DNA of 64,000 nucleotides. Origin: Drechmeria coniospora. Its lineage: Eukaryota; Ascomycota; Sordariomycetes; Hypocreales; Ophiocordycipitaceae. The DNA is taken from NCBI RefSeq assembly GCF_001625195.1, contig NC_054390.1, positions 9,459,222 through 9,523,221 of the forward strand. Reading direction: 5' to 3'. The notes beneath the pieces were generated by a model that was not told where the DNA came from, ran no database searches, and was given only the letters and a program-made list of their open reading frames with translations. Shown here one piece after another: positions 21,054 through 32,629 of this stretch (positions are counted from its first letter, which is position 1; every line of letters begins with the position of its first letter). Both the position numbers and the translations under genes were made by a program.

Positions 21054-21421
21054 GATGGGCAGCAAGGCTTCTTTCAAGGCTCAGCGCGAAGAAGGGCCAG
21101 AAACAACGACGAATATGTCAAGTTGCAGAAGCAGGTTGCGGAAAATAGAAAACAGTTCACACACAGCAGGACGCAAGCGTTTCAGAAGCCACAGCACCAA
21201 ACGGAGAACGAGGCTGACGCGATCATCGTTGGTGCTGTCGTGTCATCTTCAGAATCGGACGGACTAGGCAATTGGGAAAAGAGAGTTTTGTTGATTTCGT
21301 TTGGTGCGGGTATTTGTACCGAGCTGCGAGCTCCGCTGCTCCACTATGCTTGTAAAAGGTCTTGTGCTCTTTAACGGGGTGCGGCTGAACTCCGGTTGAA
21401 CCTCGTCAGCGAGATGACGTT

Positions 21422-21454
21422 CCGAGTACTCCGTACTCCGTACGGAGTACTCGG
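21422..21454. repeat. Perfect 14-bp inverted repeat of the TACGGAGTA type
   Basis: Left arm CCGAGTACTCCGTA, 5-base loop CTCCG, right arm TACGGAGTACTCGG, with no mismatch. It lies 368 bp upstream of the derlin start and 388 bp upstream of the next gene. It is a strong example of the GTACTCCGTAC palindrome family scattered through the window. Confidence 0.85.
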
Positions 21455-21841
21455 ATCTGTGATTACTCATCCGACCCTTTACTTACTTACAGTGGGGGGT
21501 CAAAAAGTATTTGCCTACCTTCAGGTACCATTCTCTGCTATGTTAGATTGGACTAGGAATGTGGTACCTAAGGGTAGGCGAATACCTTTTGCCACATACT
21601 GAGCTGAATGGAGCTCAAGGCATAGAGAAAGCGTCGTGCCAGTTGACCATCTCTTCGAGTTCTCCTTGCCGTCGAACAAAAAAACTCAACTCTTTGGGGA
21701 TTCCTTCTCATACGCTTGACGTCTTTTTGTTACGTCATTAGCATCCGTAGGGTATGGTGCCTCCATCACGCCCTCCCCACGTCTCGATTTTCTCCATCCT
21801 TGTTCGAGGCCAGTACTTTCATTGACGGTGACGTGCTCGAC

Positions 21842-22230
21842 ATGATACGATCGCACGATGTCTTGAAAGGCGAAGAGGCCAACGACGCTGCGTGGGAGGC
21901 CAGCAAAGGAGCTCTCATAGGAGCTGCGAAATGGGGAGCCGGCGCCGCCCTCCTCGGTGTCATTGGCTATGTTTGGTCGCCGATATATAAAGGCACGACG
22001 GTGCAGTTCAAGGTGTACGGTTTGATGGACGGAACCACCCTCCACGGCCCGAGCTGACTGGCAGCGACAGGTATCTTCAAATGTCCGGCATGGTGCTGGG
22101 CGGCATGATCGAGGCAGATTGGCGCCTGAGACAGTATGAAGTTCAGATGAGGATGCAGAGGCGGTGGATGCGTGAAAAGGCCAAATGGGATCGGTACGAG
22201 GAGGAACTGTCGGACAAAAAGGACAAATGA
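21842..22230 (+). CDS. Short conserved fungal protein with one membrane segment
   Basis: Exons 21842-22014 and 22071-22230 give 110 aa; the 56-bp intron (GTACGG ... CGACAG) restores a frame reading FKVYLQMSGMVLGG. A Gly/Ala-rich hydrophobic stretch (LIGAAKWGAGAALLGVIGYVW) is followed by IEADWRLRQYEVQMRMQRRW and a charged tail. Size and layout recall small mitochondrial inner-membrane proteins such as the HIG1 family, but I cannot confirm that domain. Conserved proteins of this kind are known in Pezizomycotina without firm function. It is convergent with RFC4, 231 bp away. Confidence 0.6.
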
Positions 22231-22461
22231 GGGCTGGCACCACACGAAATGTCCCCGGTGCAGTACGTCGACGAGACGGACACACAAAAACACAAAAGAA
22301 ACTCGCAGCGTGAGAGCGATCTTGAGCCAGTACAGAGGCAAAATGCTCGAATCAAGCCGCGCACATGCTGGCGGTGCCGACAATAGAACCATTCAACTCC
22401 AACGCCAAATATGAGAGGCAGCTGCCGGCTCCGGTCCGTCCGCACCCGGCGGCCGTGCTTG

Positions 22462-23668
22462 TCATTTTGCCGGCACGACAAACTTTTTCGGATCCATGTT
22501 GATCTTGCACAACCTCGCGACGCAGCCGCTCAGCTGCAGCAGTGTCTGGACGCCCTCGAGAATCTTCATGTGGGCGAAGCCAATCTCCTTGATGAACTCG
22601 AGCTTCGAGTGCTCGCTCAGCGTTGGGATCGTCTTGGTCACCTTGAACATGGTGCTGATGATGTCATGGCTCGAGTACCCAAGCCCCCAGAGCTCCCGCA
22701 GCGTGTCGAGGGCCGAGTCCACGTTGCCCTCGTAGCAGGCCTTGAGCATCGCCTGCACCTTGATGGGGTGAGGGGAGTCGACGACCTTGAATACGTTGTC
22801 GCCCGAGACGAAGCCGAAGCCGGCGAATGTGGACTGCAGATTGTTGATGGCCTGTCGCATGTCACCCTCGGCGCTGAAGACGAGCGCCGCGAGGCCGTCG
22901 TCGCTGTACTCGACCTTTTCCGCCTCGATGATTTGCATCAGACGCTTGACGACCTGGCCGTCGGTGAGCTTTGCGTAGCGGAGGATGGCGCATCGGGATT
23001 GCAGGGGCTCGATGATCTTGTTGGATTGGTTGCAGGCGAAGGCGAACCGAGTCGTGTTGGAATAAATCTCCATCGTCCTTCGGAGCGCCTGCTGGGCACC
23101 CGATGTCATGCTGTCGGCTTCGTCGAGGATCACCAGCTTGTGCCTCCCCGCGGGAAGGGTGACCTTTTTCTGGGCAAAGCCCTTGATTCGGTTCCGGACG
23201 ACGTCGATGCCTTACGGGACAGGGTTAGACATCACCGCCGCACCGCGTGGCCGCACACTGAAATACCTCGTTCGTCACTGGCGTTGAGCTCCAAGACGGC
23301 CTCCTTGTACGATTCCCCCAGCATTTGACGCGCTAGACACAGGACGCTGGTCGTCTTTCCGATGCCCGGCATGCCCGAGATGATGACGTGCGGCATGTTT
23401 CCGTCCCTGGCTATGATTTTGAGCCGCTCAATCGTTTCCGTATTGCCGACAACGTCATCGAGGAAGACGGGACGGTACTTTTCCACCCTGCCCATCACAT
23501 CGGTCAGTCGGCATCGCTGCGAAGAGGCGGGGGGAGAGGGAGTCGGTCGGACCATGGCAGCTCGTAACTGACGGAGCCGTTGGCGGACGCGGCCAGCGCG
23601 GCCTTGCAGACGGCCTTTGACGACTCGCCCGTTTCTTCCGCTTTCGCAGCGGCTTTCGAGGCGGTCAT
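22462..23668 (-). CDS. RFC4: Replication factor C small subunit (RFC4 type)
   Basis: Exons 23668-23553, 23487-23267 and 23210-22462 give 361 aa. RFC loads the PCNA clamp at primer ends; this is the yeast Rfc4/human RFC2 type subunit. It shows [15 protein letters not shown] (RFC box), Walker [11 protein letters not shown], Walker B ILDEADSM, and the SRC motif (LQSRCAI) that supplies the arginine finger to the neighbouring subunit. Helical collar sequence follows to the end. Both introns fall between conserved blocks and restore the frame. The gene is divergent from FCF1 with 393 bp between start codons, so the two probably share a promoter region. Confidence 0.95.
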
Positions 23669-24061
23669 GTTGACGGTGGAAGGCGAAATTGCTGATGATT
23701 GACAGATCACTTTACGCGCCTCGGAGACGCGTCGTGAAAGATGAGCCCGAACCTGAGCCAGCCATGGGCGGGTCCCACCAGTGGCGAGGGGTGCGTGGTC
23801 CGTGCGCACCCACCCTCACCGCCTTTGACGCAAGCTGCGGCAAAATGTCACTAACCACCATTTTTTTGCTTCCGCACTCTGCGAAGACTGATTGGCAAAC
23901 GACGACATTCAAGCGATCAGGCAAGGCCTGGACACGAATTTGACGCACGAAACAGGGACACTGATCCGGAAGCCTACTCCCCTCGGTGCGCAAAGTGTTT
24001 GCCCAAAGGTATTTCTGCGAAGTCGACGAAGCACACATTTCTTTTTCCCGACGCCGGCGCC

Positions 24062-24752
24062 ATGGGTGTCGCTAAGAAGACGCGAAAATTCGGACAGGTG
24101 AGTCTTTGATCGATAGGCAACAAGCGGCGGCAGCGATAATGGCGCCCCGGGCATCGGACGAAGCGATTGATGGACTGACTGGAGGATGCAGGTCAAGCGA
24201 GTCATTGGCCAGCGCGATGGCAGGCTCAAGGTGAACAAGGAAAAGGCCGAGCTCGAGGCGAAGAACAAGGCCAAGAAGACGGTCAACGGCGAGCTCATCC
24301 GCGAGTTGCCGCAGATGCCGAGCTCCATGTTTTTCCAGCACAACACGGCCCTCGTGCCTCCGTACAACGTCCTCGTCGACACCAACTTCCTCTCGCACAC
24401 AGTCCAGCGCAAGCTGCCCATCCTGGAGACCATGATGGATTGCCTGTACGCCAAGTGCAACATCATCATCACGTCGTGCTGTCTCGCGGAAATGGAAAAG
24501 CTGGGGCCAAAGTACAGAATTGCGCTGCGGGTGGCGAGGGACGAGCGGTGGCAGCGACTCCAGTGCGACCACAAAGGCGTCTACGCCGACGACTGCTTGG
24601 TTGATCGGGTGAACAAGGATAGGATATACATCGTGGCGACGAACGACAAGGCGCTGAAGCAGAGGATACGTAAAATCCCAGGTGTGCCGCTCATGAGCGT
24701 TGCGAGGGGCAAGTACGTGATCGAGAGGCTGCCCGGGGCGCCGGACAAGTAG
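24062..24752 (+). CDS. FCF1: Fcf1, PIN-domain rRNA processing factor
   Basis: Exons 24062-24097 and 24192-24752 give 198 aa. Fcf1 (Utp24) is the SSU-processome endonuclease for early pre-18S cleavages. The short first exon encodes MGVAKKTRKFGQ and the second begins VKRVIGQRD. PIN-domain acidic residues are present: D in VLVDTNFL, E in CLAEMEKLG, D in YADDCLVD and D in VATNDKAL. Length is close to yeast Fcf1. The tiny first exon followed by a 94-bp intron is a common layout for fungal ribosomal and processome genes. It is divergent from RFC4. Confidence 0.95.
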
Positions 24753-26908
24753 ATGGCAAGCTCTTGATTGGAATTCATTGGAATGGTTGATTCATGCGTC
24801 GATGAATTGTGATCGATATGCTGTGACGGAGCGGCAGGCAATCCAATCAACGTTCAACTGCTTGCGTTTTCTGCTCGTTCGTTTCCTTCCCCGCCATCCG
24901 GGATGCATGTTCGCCATCGGCCGTCCCCCCCGCACCGTGGGTGGGCAAGGAAGGAAGGACATTGGCAGTTGGAAGACGGCCCTTTGCCTAGCATGGCATT
25001 GGAACCATACGAGTGTCTTGGAATTGCGTCATCTTTCATTCGGAAGCCAACGACAATATCGTACTCGGTGGGCATCGACGTTCAGCTCCAGGCGAATGTG
25101 GATTCGAAGGGCCGCCCAGCCGTGGTAGTGGGCACGTGTCGGGCGGAGGAGCCCGATGGCGGACACGAGGGCCTCTATCGTCGCGGCATTGAGGTTGAGG
25201 TCCCATGAGCCCACGGACCAGGTAGTTCAAAACCCAACTTGGGCACAGCGCCGATGGCCGAGCAGGAGAGATGAGAGGGAATGGACGACTGAGCTCCCAC
25301 ATCGGCCCGATGCCAGCCGCCTTTCTGCCTCATGATGCCAGTGCGGCGGAGGATCAAATCAAGTTCGGGTTCGCCACGACAAGGCCAGCACACCGATGGC
25401 GGGATACACATGGCCGTTGACTCGCAGGCACTCGGGAAACGACAGTTCCTCGCATGTTCGACGAGCCGTCCTGCATGCGCAAGCGGCGTGCTGGCGATGG
25501 GCCATTGGTTCGACGACGGGGAGGAGACGGCACCGGCTCACCATTAGCTGAACCGTCCACGTGCCCGGGCCGGTTGCGGGCAAGGAGTGCGTGGGAGAGT
25601 GCGATGAAGGTGCACGAGAAGGCGGATGACGTAAATAATGACAGTACGTTGCAATTCGGGCGAGTTGCGGTCCCGCCGCCTGCTGACGGCTCTCTGACCT
25701 GATGCAAGAAGCAGTATGAAGGTATGAAGTCCTCGAACAAGTACGGTAAAGATACAGCACGGATGCATCCGCCTGTGCCGACGCAGGCCATCCTTATCCT
25801 GCTGAGCTCGTCGACGGGCCGGTTCGATGTGGTGGAACGTTGCCGTCGGCCGTCACGCGGCTGCCTCCTGACTCGTCCCATGTCGAAGCGAGAGGAAAGG
25901 ATAGGCGGGACTCGACAGGCCAGACAAGGAAGACGGAACCCGTCGCCACCGGCTGATGCTCGACGGCCGTGGGGCACGTCGAGCTGGCGAAGCAGGTGAA
26001 GTGAAGTTGGAGCGTCGAGAGCCCACGACCGCTCATGTCGGTTCGTACCGCCGCCGCCGCCGACGACGTCGACTCCCCTGCAAAGTACGTGCATGATTGT
26101 CAAATCAGGTGCTGAAGCGAGCCCCGTAGATTCTACCGACACGGGAGGGTGGATGTGATGGCGGGCCGTTTGTAGCGCACCCGCCTCGGCGACAGGGCCG
26201 CATGCACCTTGACTGCTGACCTGTAGACGGCGGGAGACTGACGGTGACGTTGAGCCTTGGCGGGCATGGTTGACAAATGTGCTGCTGCTATTATCTCTTT
26301 GCATCGTGAATGGGTGAATGGATGAGGGGGGGGGGGGGAGGGTGTGACAAAGGGTTGGCAAACAGCGGGATGCTGCTCGGAAGGCCAGCCTGGCTTGCAA
26401 TGGCGAGTCCCTAGCATTACCTGGCAAGTGCGCCAGCCTGACCTGCCATGGCGAGTCCTTGGCAATATTACGAGGCAAGGCCACAGGGGGAAAGCACGAT
26501 GCTGACAATGTCAGGCCTACGAGGCACCGAAGCAGAGCATCAGATGCGTTGCACTCATGGCGGCTCGCTCGCTCTCGGAGATTGATTCATTCGTCTTACT
26601 TGCTCGGAATAGGTCACTTGGAACAGTTGAGCATGGCGTTTGGGCCATCCATCGGCTTCAGCATTCAAAGTGAGCGTCTGATCCGACAAGGAACAGGGGT
26701 TGGCCAGACTGTTTGTTGGCGTCGTCAGCTTCCTCGTTTCATTTACAGCACGAAATGGCGAGGGGCAAGACAGAGTCGGTGCATGGACAATGCGTCGAAA
26801 CTGTCGCGAAACGTCATGAACGTATGGCCAAGCAGGCTCCCCAGACCCAGACTTGAGGAACATGCCGCCGGGCGCATACCCCCTCCCACCATTCTCCGAT
26901 CCCTATCT

Positions 26909-27017
26909 TTCCATCCCCATCCCCATCCCCGTCCCCATCCCCGTCCCCATCCCCGTCCCCATCCCCGTCCTCATCCCCGTCCCCATCCCCGTCCCCATCC
27001 TCGTCCCCGTCCCCATC
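26909..27017 (+). repeat. CCATCCCCGTCC minisatellite
   Basis: About nine 12-bp CCATCCCCGTCC-type units with small changes (CCATCCTCGTCC and others). One strand is C-only in runs of four and the other G-rich, so it could fold as a quadruplex. Confidence 0.85.
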
Positions 27018-28084
27018 CTGCCATCTACAAGTGCATGGACAGTTGCGTGTTTACGATCTGCAAGTCTCCTTCTCGGGGAAGCGGGGGACATTTTTTTTGG
27101 GGGGGGGGGGGGCCGCCCTCGTTGGGGCGCGTGACTTGCTCTCCCTCGTCGCTGATAAGAGCCCTTTGCGCGAGCCTTCCGAATCTGGCGATTCGCTCGG
27201 TTGGTGGTTGGACGGCCAGTCACGGGATGACATAGGAGGAGCAAACGGAGGGCAAACACGCGAGAGAGCGCGCTCGCGGCGCCCGCGGAGATGCGCCAAA
27301 CACCAACTCTTGGGGGCGATAAGAAATCTTGCCGTGACGACGAACATGGCCGACAGCGGCGGGGCGAGGTGCCGACGAATGCTAATCATCGATGGCGTTC
27401 GCTGAGGGTAATGCCCGATTGGTCAGTCCCAAACAGGCCAAACGCTAACATCCGTCCATCCTCTCGTCGGTCGATTCGTCCTCGCGAACAAGAGGGCCGG
27501 AACAAGGCATAGACTTGCAACTGCTATGCAGCCTACTTGTATGCCGCGGCATTGATCGATTGGTCGCTACTCCAGAGTACGAGTACGAGCGAGCACGAGT
27601 GCGTCTGGTTGCGTTGCTCGCCCACATTCTTGCCAGAGGACGAGTGCAGCCACTTGCTCGCATGAACGATGACTGGCTTGAGTTGGGCCTGGCCATCCGT
27701 GGGCGAAGAACGAACGGAGTCCTGTACGGAACAAGTACGGATACTTGCTCATCCAATGCAAGTGCTGTGCTCCGGACTTTGCGATTGCTTACTGTTGCAG
27801 TATGCCGCCCAGTCGACAGGCCAGGGTCCTTGTACCCACAGCGCTACTTGCAGCGTCGGCCGACAACTCGTTCGCTGGCGGTTGCCAGATCCCGAGACCA
27901 ATAGCAGGAGGCACACAAATTCTCTACGAGGATAACGTTGCTCGAACTTGGTGCTTGCATCGGTGCAAGTTGTCGGCTACACCGTACACATGTACTTTCG
28001 GCCCATCACCTCGACGTGCTCGTACATGGCTGTCCTAATATAAGGACTTGGTTGTTCACTTTCAGTGCATGGCATGAAAATCAG

Positions 28085-28460
28085 CCCAGTACTCCGTAGT
28101 ATTACTACTAGGTACAGTAGTTGTAAGTACACCTAGTAGGTACTAGGAAGTACGGAGTACGGAGTACTAGGTAGTAGGTAGGTCCTCACCCAGGTATTAC
28201 TGTACAGTACTTTGGTACTAGGTACCTAGTAGGTAAGTACTTACTGTGCCTTGTGGTAAATAACCAATGTGGACCAGGTACAGACAAGCCATCAGCAGAT
28301 GTACTTGTACAGCAAGGTAATACAGCAATTGACAAGTAAGTACTCCGTACATCCGCGGAGTACTCCGTACTGACGACCGCCTTGTCTGGCTGTATCATTC
28401 AGCACAGCACTCCATACAGTCAGTAATACTCCGTGCAGTACTCCGTACTTGGCTGTAGAT
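28085..28460. repeat. GTAC-rich palindromic array (TACGGAGTACTCCGTAC family)
   Basis: The stretch is dense in TACTCCGTA/TACGGAGTA and CTAGGTACCTAG words. Many overlap as inverted repeats, for example ACGGAGTACGGAGTACTAGG near 28150 and CCGCGGAGTACTCCGTACTG near 28350. No gene is seen. Confidence 0.7.
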
Positions 28461-30569
28461 ACCAAACGTCAGTACGCACAGTACACCCATACTGTCGTAG
28501 GCCGCATCTTGTATTGTTATGCCGTATCCTTGTCCATGTGGCGTCGTGGGAGCTCGCCGTGGCCACGATCAGACTTTTTTGGGGTCCATGAACGCGCATC
28601 AATGAATCACTGATAAGAACTTGTCTCGTCCTTGATGGGTACCGTGCCATCTACCGATCTTCCGACTCCGACGACTGGCCATAGATAGCGGGTACCCCAT
28701 ACCTCCATCCCGTAGGCTATTCATGGCTGCTCGCGTGTAGCGGTACTTGCAAGTATGTACATTGCCACGTACCTAGTACTTGTACATGCACATCCACGCC
28801 AACCCTGGAACTCGCGCAGCGTCGCAGCGGTGCGACGACGCCCTGGCTGCTCTGATCAGCGTAGGCCTACTCCGGCGTCCGAACATGTACCTCCGCCGCT
28901 GCACTCGCCCTTGTCCAGGTACTTTTGCCTTCCGTATTACTCGTACTCCGTACTGCACTCCATACTTGCAGCACGTACAACTACAGTACTTCGTGCATCA
29001 TTCCCCCCCCCCCCCGTCCGGCCGTCTCGATGGGCCTAAGCAGGTCCGGGGCTTGTTCTGCACTGGTGCGTGCCTGCCTTGTTTGATCTTGGTCCCGCGA
29101 CCAGCCGTTATCTGCTTCGAGGCAGGAGCGATGGATTGAAACACCCACGGCAGGCAGCCAGCCGATTACCTAGTACCTGCACGCACGTATCGGCAGGTAC
29201 GAGCAACGAAGCGAGGGTACTTGCCTCGTAGCATCTCGAGTTTGTCGTAGCTGGCAGGGCCTTGCCTTCCCGCATGACCTCGTCTCTTCCTGCACATATT
29301 CACTTCCTTCACCGCACTCTTTCGCCGCACTCCTTCACCACGCACCTTCACCACGCACCTTCACCACGCACCTTCACCACGCACCTTCACGACACGCATT
29401 CACCACCGCACGCGTTCGTCGACCATATAGCATACCGCCGTCGTCCTTTTCCTCTCCTCGCCGCCCCTCGCCCTTTTCCGTTCTCGGGCTCCCATCTCGG
29501 GAAGATCTCGACGCTCCGTCCATCGGCCCCTCCAGTCTTTGCTCTGCAGAGGCAGGCAGGCGTGGGCCAGACGCTTCACCGACGGACACGACGGGTACGA
29601 GTGCATGCTGTCTGGCGCCAACCCAAGACGTGCGATTCCCCGATTTTGCCGCTTGCTTGGCCAATTTGTCTCCGGCATCCGCGCTCTGTGTGCTTTGCCG
29701 GGACTCCACTCGCCCACTATCAATTCCGCCGCACCCTACCGAGCATTACGGAGCACGCCGCCGTCGTCGAAAAAGTTGATCGAATCTCTTTCTTTCTCGC
29801 CATTTTTCCATCGACGACCTCGCCCACCGGTTCATGGGCCGGACCATTGCACCGAACCATTGCACCGAAATCCCGCCCTCTCCCACGCCCGCCCGTTTCG
29901 AAGCCCCGGTGGCGACGAACCTGCCTGAGCCCTGCACCGACGAACCTGCCTGAGCCCTGCACCGACGATAGGTCCGCACGCCTGAGAGCGCACATCCTGT
30001 CCCGTCCGTCCTGTCCCGTCGCCGCGCCAAACCTCGGCACCGAGTCCTCGCGGCCGCCCCAGCACAGGCGCACGCGACCCCCAGCTCGGCGAACCGACGG
30101 CCGGAGGACGCCAGGCAGGGCCTCGCCGGCTGAGCACGCGCGTCCGAGTGCACGCCCGCAAGCGACACACCGGCGAGAATACTCGTCGGCGGCGCGATCC
30201 CCTCACTCACCCACCCCTGCCCTGCGTCGGCGCGTCGTGGTGCTTGCATTGGCCAGCAGCCTCTACCCTCTGCCCTCTGCCCTCTGCCCCCGGCACCGGC
30301 CCACCGCGGCGCATCTCGTTTTACGTACAGCCATTCCGCTCCGTTCGTTGATTGAGCCGAGATACCGGCCCTCCTCGTCGTCCTCGGCACACCCCCGCCG
30401 GCGCGCATCAGCCGACCCCTTCGACCCGTCCAGTCAGGCAGGCTGTCGTGTAACGCCCACAGAGCGTCGTCGCCCGTAAAAGGGAGCTCGCCCTCGGTGC
30501 CCGGTCGAGACCCTCGCCGTGCCGTCCCGTCGATCCGCGCCCGTCCGATTCTCCCGACCGTCGCTGAGC

Positions 30570-31979
30570 ATGCCCGCTCAGGTCAACGGTTCCATGACGA
30601 GGAGCATCCCCATCCGCGTCGCCGACGACCAGTTCAACGGCTTCCGCCAGCAGCAGAAGCACTCCCGCTCCTCCTACCCCGAGGCGTCGCCCCTCTCGGG
30701 CTCGAGGAATAATTCCCTTACCTTTCGCCCACCCAAGCGGCTCATGTCGTCGCCGAACAAGACCATCGCCGTCATCAACGCCGCCGGCAGGCAGGCGGCC
30801 TCGCTCATACGCGTCGCCACGGCCGTCGGCTACCGCGTCCGCGCCCAGCTTCGGAATCTCGAGGGCGTCGTGGCGACGGAGGTGTCGACGAACCCCAACG
30901 TCACGGTCCTCGTCGGCGAGCTGTACACGCGGCACGAGCCGACGGAGGCGAACAAGGACGTGACCCAGAACGGCCCCATCTCGGGCGTCGGCGTCAACCA
31001 CGAGCTCATCTCCAACCTCTTCGACGGCGCCCAGCTGGCCTTCATCAACACCACCTTTTACGGCGACGAGGTCCAGATCGGCATGGCCCTGGCCGACGCG
31101 GCCAAGAAGGCCGGCATCCAGCACTACATTTACTCGTCCATGCCCGACCACGCCGTCTACAACAAGGACTGGCCTTCGCTGCCGCTCTGGGCGGCCAAGC
31201 ACAAGGTCGAGGACTACGTCCGCGGGCTCGGCCTCGCCGCCACCTTTGTCTACACGGGCATCTACAACAACAACTTCACCTCGCTCAAGTACCCGCTCTT
31301 CTGCATGGAGCTGCAGGACGACGGGTCCTTTGTCTGGAAGGCACCCTTCCACGAGGATGCCAAGCTCCCCTGGCTCGACGCCGAGCACGACGTCGGCCCC
31401 GCCATCATCCAGATCATCAAGGACGGCGTCTCCAAGTGGCGGGGCCAACGGATCGCGCTCGCCTACGAGTACCTCACGCCCAAGGAGGCGTGCGCCCTGT
31501 TCGCCCGCGGCGTCGAGCGTCCCGTGCACTACGTGCGGTGCCCCATCGAGATCAAGGTTCGCATCCCCGCGGGGTACCGCGAGCAGCTCGAGGCCTTGGA
31601 GACGCTGTTCAAGCCCGACGAGGCCGACGCGGAGAAGCAGCCGCCCTACTTTGGCGACGCGAAGCTCGAGGCGAGCTGCCCCGCCGAGGCCCTGCAGCTG
31701 TGGGAAGGTCCCCGCGGCATGGAGGAATACGCCCGAGAGATGTTCCCGCTCGAGGAGGAGGCGAACTGCCTGACTTGGATGCTCGACGACGTAGGTCACG
31801 GGGGTGACGAGTATGACGACGACGGAGCCGACGACGACGACGACAACGACGACAAGGTGGCCGCCACGGCGACGTACGTCGAGCAGTTGAGAATTCACGA
31901 CGACGCCGACGAGTCCGACGACGACGAGGGACTCATCATGAAAGGCCCGAAGCGAGAGGAAGAGCAGTGGCTTGCCTAG
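30570..31979 (+). CDS. nmrA: NmrA-type nitrogen metabolite repression regulator
   Basis: Single-exon CDS of 469 aa. NmrA/NMR1 binds NAD(P) and the GATA activator AreA/NIT2 and dampens nitrogen catabolic genes when ammonium or glutamine is available. The N-terminal 65 residues are basic and Ser-rich. A Rossmann segment follows (IAVINAAGRQAASLIRVATA), then blocks GVNHELISNLFDGAQLAFINT, YIYSSMPDHAVYN and LPLWAAKHKVEDYVR, typical of the NmrA branch of atypical SDR proteins. The catalytic Tyr-Lys pair of active SDRs is not kept as such, consistent with a sensor. A C-terminal acidic Asp-rich tail (about residues 410-450) is a Sordariomycete-like extension; length is near Neurospora NMR1. The ATG at 30570 is chosen; frames to the left lack one. 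Confidence 0.9.
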   Translation: MPAQVNGSMTRSIPIRVADDQFNGFRQQQKHSRSSYPEASPLSGSRNNSLTFRPPKRLMSSPNKTIAVINAAGRQAASLIRVATAVGYRVRAQLRNLEGVVATEVSTNPNVTVLVGELYTRHEPTEANKDVTQNGPISGVGVNHELISNLFDGAQLAFINTTFYGDEVQIGMALADAAKKAGIQHYIYSSMPDHAVYNKDWPSLPLWAAKHKVEDYVRGLGLAATFVYTGIYNNNFTSLKYPLFCMELQDDGSFVWKAPFHEDAKLPWLDAEHDVGPAIIQIIKDGVSKWRGQRIALAYEYLTPKEACALFARGVERPVHYVRCPIEIKVRIPAGYREQLEALETLFKPDEADAEKQPPYFGDAKLEASCPAEALQLWEGPRGMEEYAREMFPLEEEANCLTWMLDDVGHGGDEYDDDGADDDDDNDDKVAATATYVEQLRIHDDADESDDDEGLIMKGPKREEEQWLA

Positions 31980-32629
31980 TAGGCTCGACGCTGGCTGGAA
32001 TTCATGCGAGGGCCTGGCATTTTGAATAGAATGATGTTTGAGCAAAGGGCGACGCTCGGCCTTGCGAGCCTGACGAAGCGAGGAAACCAGTATGTATTTT
32101 GTGCTCCGGCCCTTGTGCGTTCACGGACTTGGCGTTGGCAATGCCCTGGAGTCGGCGTCGGGTAGGAAAAGGGGGCACGGATTCGTTATTTTGAGCAGCT
32201 TCTTGGCCATTTGTAGCATGAGAAAAGGGAAAGGTTTTCCATGAAGAAGTTTGTGCATATCGGCAGTTCCCCCTCGTCGTTGATTTTGTGGAAACGTGCA
32301 CGCCAAATATGTAGTACAAGCACCGGGCTCGCCGCACATGCAAAAGGGAGTACATGTGTTGTAGCAGTGGGTTAGGGGGCCTGCAACTGCATGCAATGAG
32401 CGAGGCGGGGACGTAGCAGACACTCTCGACGACTGGCACACCCGTCCATGGGACCCAGAAAGGTCTGCCGATGTAGTGGCCATGATGTGGAAGAGGCGCG
32501 AGGCAGCAGAGGGCGGAGGCAGGTTTCCAACAATGTTCATCCGCGAGGTTCAAGTGCCTCGTTGGTAGCCGATGCCCTGCCGACCCCTGGCCATAGGCTC
32601 TTGGCCGAACCGGGCACGGCGATGTTGCC
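31980..32629. other. Convergent intergenic region, nothing recognised
   Basis: 650 bp between the 3' ends of the NmrA-type gene and ERG2. No feature supported beyond 3' flanks. Confidence 0.5.

Larger units (their letters stand above)
24753..30569. other. 5.8 kb without a supportable gene
   Basis: Large open frames occur (for example minus 25354-26508 and plus 29262-30479), but they are Pro/Arg/Ser-rich, match no family I know and sit in GC-rich sequence where stops are rare. The interval holds G/C homopolymer runs near 26328, 27097 and 28988, a CCCCAT/CCCCGT minisatellite, GTAC-rich palindromic arrays at 28085-28460, and a CACGCACCTTCAC repeat at about 29335-29395. 29260-30569 probably includes the promoter and leader of the NmrA-type gene. 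Confidence 0.5.

Noticed and set aside
25354..26508. 384-codon open frame on the minus strand
   Set aside because: Low-complexity composition, crosses a poly-G run, shows no conserved motif and no signal, and has overlapping frames of similar length on both strands.
29262..30479. 405-codon open frame on the plus strand upstream of the NmrA-type gene
   Set aside because: Its translation is almost wholly Pro, Arg, Ser and Thr with tandem CACGCACCTTCAC-derived repeats and no known domain. It overlaps the expected leader of nmrA, and GC-rich DNA gives such frames by chance.
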